Shown here piece by piece: positions 62,034-64,000 of a stretch of DNA of 64,000 nt. The stretch covers positions 62,001-126,000 of the forward strand of contig QXWR01000006.1 in NCBI GenBank assembly GCA_009911065.1, written 5' to 3'. The notes beneath the pieces were generated by a model. The model did not search any database, was not told the DNA's origin, and saw only the letters and a list, made by a program, of their open reading frames with translations. Both the position numbers and the translations under genes were made by a program. This DNA is from Clostridiaceae bacterium. Lineage in GTDB: Bacteria > Bacillota > Clostridia > Lachnospirales > Lachnospiraceae. The first letter of the stretch is position 1. Each line of letters starts with the position of its first letter.

Positions 62034-63858
62034 GATCAAGAAATATCTCATTCCCAACATCCCGTATCTGTTCATTTTGTGGGCCTGTCTGAAAATGGGG
62101 ACGGCCTACCGTCTGGCGGCGGGTGCGGACTTCGCCCATAAGCTCATGGGGCTGGGCTTAACCATCGGCCCGGCCTTTGCCGATTTCGCCCCGGGGCTCC
62201 ATCCCTTTGACTGGCTCATTGGCATTGTAGGGGCGGCGGGCTTTCGCCTGCTGATCTATGTGAAAAGCAAGAACGCAAAGAAATTTCGGCGGGATGAAGA
62301 ATACGGATCGGCCCGTTGGGGCGGGCCAAAAGATATAGCCCCTTTTGCCGATCCGAAGTTTGAAAATAATGTCATTCTTACCGGGACGGAGTTTCTCACC
62401 ATGAATACCCGGCCCAAAATCCCGGCCAACGCCCGGAACTTAAATTGCTGTGTCATCGGCTCCTCCGGCTCGGGAAAAACCCGCTTTTGGCTCACACCCC
62501 AGCTTTTACAGGCTCATTCCTCTTTCGTGGTGGTCGATCCCAAGGGCGGGGTGCTGTCCCAGGTGGGCTGTTTTCTCCAAAAGAAAAAGGGATATAAAGT
62601 TAAGGTTTTTAATTCCATCGACTTTTCCAAGTCCATGCACTATAACCCGCTGGCCTATATCCGAAACGAGGCCGACATCCTGAAGTTTGTGGATGCCCTC
62701 ATTTCCAACACCAAGGGCGAAGGCAAGGAGGGCGACCCCTTCTGGACAAAATCAGAGACTTTGCTCTACTGCGCCTTAATCGCCTATATCATTTTTGAGG
62801 GCCCCGCCGAGGATCGGAACATGAACACTTTAGTGGATATGATTTCCGGGATGGAAGTAAAAGAAGATGACGAGGATTTTATGAACGCTGTGGACTATAT
62901 GTTTTCCGGGCTGGAAAAGCGAAAGCCGGACTGCTTTGCGGTCAAGCAGTATAAGAAATACAAATTAGCCAGCGGCAAGACAGCGAAAAGCATTTTGATT
63001 TCCTGCGGGGCAAGGCTGGCCCCCTTTGACATCCCCCAACTCCGGGAGATTATGTCCTATGACGAGTTGGAGCTTGACCGCATCGGGGATCGGAAAACGG
63101 CGGTGTTCTTTATTATCTCGGACACCACCCAGACCTACAACTTTTTAGTGGCTCTGGCCTTTTCCCAGATGTTCAACCTTTTGTGCGAGCGGGCCGACAA
63201 TGTTCACGGCGGCCGCCTGCCCCATCATGTGCGGGTGCTGTGGGACGAGGCGGCAAACACGGGGCAAGTGCCCCAGCTTGAAAAGATTGTGGCCGTGATC
63301 CGCTCCCGGGAGATCAGCTTAACCCTGTTCTACCAGCAGTTGGCGCAGTGTAAGGCCATCTATGACAAACACGCCGAGACAATCCTCGGCAACATGGACA
63401 GCGTGGTATTCCTCGGGGGCCGGGAGGCCAGCACCATCAAGGAAATATCGGAAAACTGGCTGGGAAAGGCCACCATCAGTATGCAGACCGACAGCCGCTC
63501 CCGTGGCCAGTCGGAAAGCTACAGCCAGAACACCCAGCGGCTGGGCCGGGAACTTATGACCCCCAGCGAGCTGGCAACCATGCCCGGGGACAAGTGCATT
63601 TTGCAGCTTCGGGGCCTGCCCCCGTTCCTGTCCCCCAAGTATGATTTGAAAAAGCACCCCAACTACCGCTACACGGCTGAGGCCGATAAAACAGGAAATG
63701 CCTTTCAGCTCGACAGGCTCATTAACCGCAGAAGGCGGCCCGGGCCCAATGAGATATGCGAGGTGTATGAGGTATCCGTGCCGGACAATGGGCTCACAAG
63801 CGAGGACGAGGACATCCTCAACTATGACGATATTGACGATCCGGATGCCTTTGCATAA
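62020..63858 (+). CDS. VirD4-like type IV coupling protein
   Basis: 612 residues from GTG 62020 with AGGAGGT 5 nt upstream. Two membrane helices near the N-terminus (YLFILWACLKMGTAYRLAAG; FDWLIGIVGAAGFRLLIYV). Walker A is GSSGSGKTRF (about 147-156), VVVDPKGG follows, and Walker B is VLWDEAANTG near 405; the C-terminal QLRGLPPFLSPKYD is typical. The ATPase docks the relaxosome to the type IV secretion channel during conjugation. It overlaps pcfB, so they are one operon. Extra hits in the open frame upstream of 62020 are out-of-family. Confidence 0.93.
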   Translation: MKNDKIKKYLIPNIPYLFILWACLKMGTAYRLAAGADFAHKLMGLGLTIGPAFADFAPGLHPFDWLIGIVGAAGFRLLIYVKSKNAKKFRRDEEYGSARWGGPKDIAPFADPKFENNVILTGTEFLTMNTRPKIPANARNLNCCVIGSSGSGKTRFWLTPQLLQAHSSFVVVDPKGGVLSQVGCFLQKKKGYKVKVFNSIDFSKSMHYNPLAYIRNEADILKFVDALISNTKGEGKEGDPFWTKSETLLYCALIAYIIFEGPAEDRNMNTLVDMISGMEVKEDDEDFMNAVDYMFSGLEKRKPDCFAVKQYKKYKLASGKTAKSILISCGARLAPFDIPQLREIMSYDELELDRIGDRKTAVFFIISDTTQTYNFLVALAFSQMFNLLCERADNVHGGRLPHHVRVLWDEAANTGQVPQLEKIVAVIRSREISLTLFYQQLAQCKAIYDKHAETILGNMDSVVFLGGREASTIKEISENWLGKATISMQTDSRSRGQSESYSQNTQRLGRELMTPSELATMPGDKCILQLRGLPPFLSPKYDLKKHPNYRYTAEADKTGNAFQLDRLINRRRRPGPNEICEVYEVSVPDNGLTSEDEDILNYDDIDDPDAFA

Positions 63859-63868
63859 ATAGGGCTTC

Positions 63869-63883
63869 GGGACAAAGTGTCCC
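63869..63883. promoter_or_regulatory. palindrome site D (GGGACA-AAG-TGTCCC)
   Basis: The most symmetrical copy, with GGCTTC before and GAGG after, 11 nt after the VirD4 stop. Confidence 0.65.
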
Positions 63884-63897
63884 GAGGTTTGTTACCT

Positions 63898-63921
63898 GCC
63901 GCCAGAAATGGCGGCTTTTTT
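63898..63921 (+). terminator. intrinsic terminator
   Basis: GCCGCC, 6-nt loop, GGCGGC, then TTTTTT, after the VirD4 gene and before the Maff2 gene. Confidence 0.85.
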
Positions 63922-63956
63922 CATGGCCGGGAATATCCCGGAGAAATGGAGGCTAT

Positions 63957-64000
63957 ATGGAATTTTTTGCATCTGCTATCAGCACTTTACAGACCCTTGT
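63957..64000 (+). CDS. Maff2-family protein (3' end outside window)
   Basis: ATG 63957 with GGAGG 6 nt upstream; the 14 visible residues MEFFASAISTLQTL match the start of Maff2, a small membrane protein that follows VirD4 in Tn1549-type elements and is thought to be part of the conjugation channel. Too little is visible for more; the call leans on gene order. Confidence 0.6.
   Translation, partial: MEFFASAISTLQTL

Larger units (their letters stand above)
58655..64000 (+). mobile_element. start of a Tn1549-like integrative conjugative element
   Basis: An abrupt shift from about 33 to nearly 60 percent GC coincides with a gene set typical of Clostridial conjugative elements in this order: ParB-like, DUF4406-like, ArdA, PcfB, VirD4, Maff2. 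The element continues past the window. The exact left end is not identified; it must lie between 58542 and 58742. No tRNA or obvious att repeat was found there, and no integrase is in view. Confidence 0.8.

Noticed and set aside
1-64000. CRISPR arrays, tRNA and rRNA genes
   Set aside because: No regular spacer-repeat arrays, cloverleafs or rRNA signatures were seen on reading through the window.

Overview
The window looks like a chromosomal segment from a gut Lachnospiraceae-type clostridium (Bacillota). Pointers are low-to-moderate GC, strong GGAGG ribosome binding sites, a single-chain pyruvate:ferredoxin oxidoreductase, a citXG fusion, VanW and choline-binding-like surface proteins, a Cys/Gly-rich 'HCB' small protein, and a Tn1549-like conjugative element at the right end. 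The genus cannot be fixed from the sequence alone. No rRNA, tRNA or CRISPR array was seen.

Layout. (1) 0-20 kb is an accessory archipelago of small, mostly single genes: a RibD-like reductase end, a CPBP protease, a Nudix hydrolase, an AraC/GyrI regulator, a GNAT, and many small soluble proteins of the kind seen as orphan immunity genes (SUKH-like, DUF4303-like, unknowns). It also holds several broken genes: two antitoxin remnants, a frameshifted DUF4303 gene, a frameshifted small gene and an Rpn-nuclease fragment. A strongly structured RNA-like transcript with its own promoter and terminator lies at 2.2-2.55 kb. (2) 14.2-17.2 kb carries citXG and citC, the citrate lyase maturation genes, without citDEF in view. 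(3) 20-28 kb has two divergent ankyrin-repeat genes, a TPR-like gene, tatD, a MATE transporter and an L,D-transpeptidase. (4) 28-41 kb is more housekeeping-like: HCB protein, VanW protein, PFOR, an Rpn nuclease, a two-component system and a chemotaxis receptor.

(5) 41.6-58.5 kb is a glycan-modification cluster. Its first part (41.6-46.4 kb) has a phosphoheptose-isomerase-like SIS protein, an NAD-dependent epimerase, a domain-swapped HldE-like kinase/nucleotidyltransferase and a radical SAM/SPASM enzyme, consistent with making an activated heptose or similar sugar. The second part (46.5-58.5 kb) is much more AT-rich: a DegT aminotransferase, a FemAB-like acyltransferase, five methyltransferase-type proteins, two glycosyltransferases, a beta-propeller-like protein and a DUF1919 protein. 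A small GxG-type Rossmann-like domain recurs in five of these proteins. Two genes are interrupted exactly at poly-G tracts, G8 at 50917 and G10 at 54611; both would be read through with nine G. This is the strongest candidate in the window for an undescribed system: a Gram-positive gut commensal glycan locus switched by poly-G slippage.

(6) From about 58.6 kb to the end lies the GC-rich start of an integrative conjugative element: ParB, a DUF4406-like protein, ArdA, PcfB, VirD4 and the start of a Maff2 gene. Four copies of a long palindrome (CACTTCGGGACA, 3 nt, TGTCCCGAAGTG and half-degenerate forms) sit in or beside these genes, and a large hairpin of about 165 nt follows parB.
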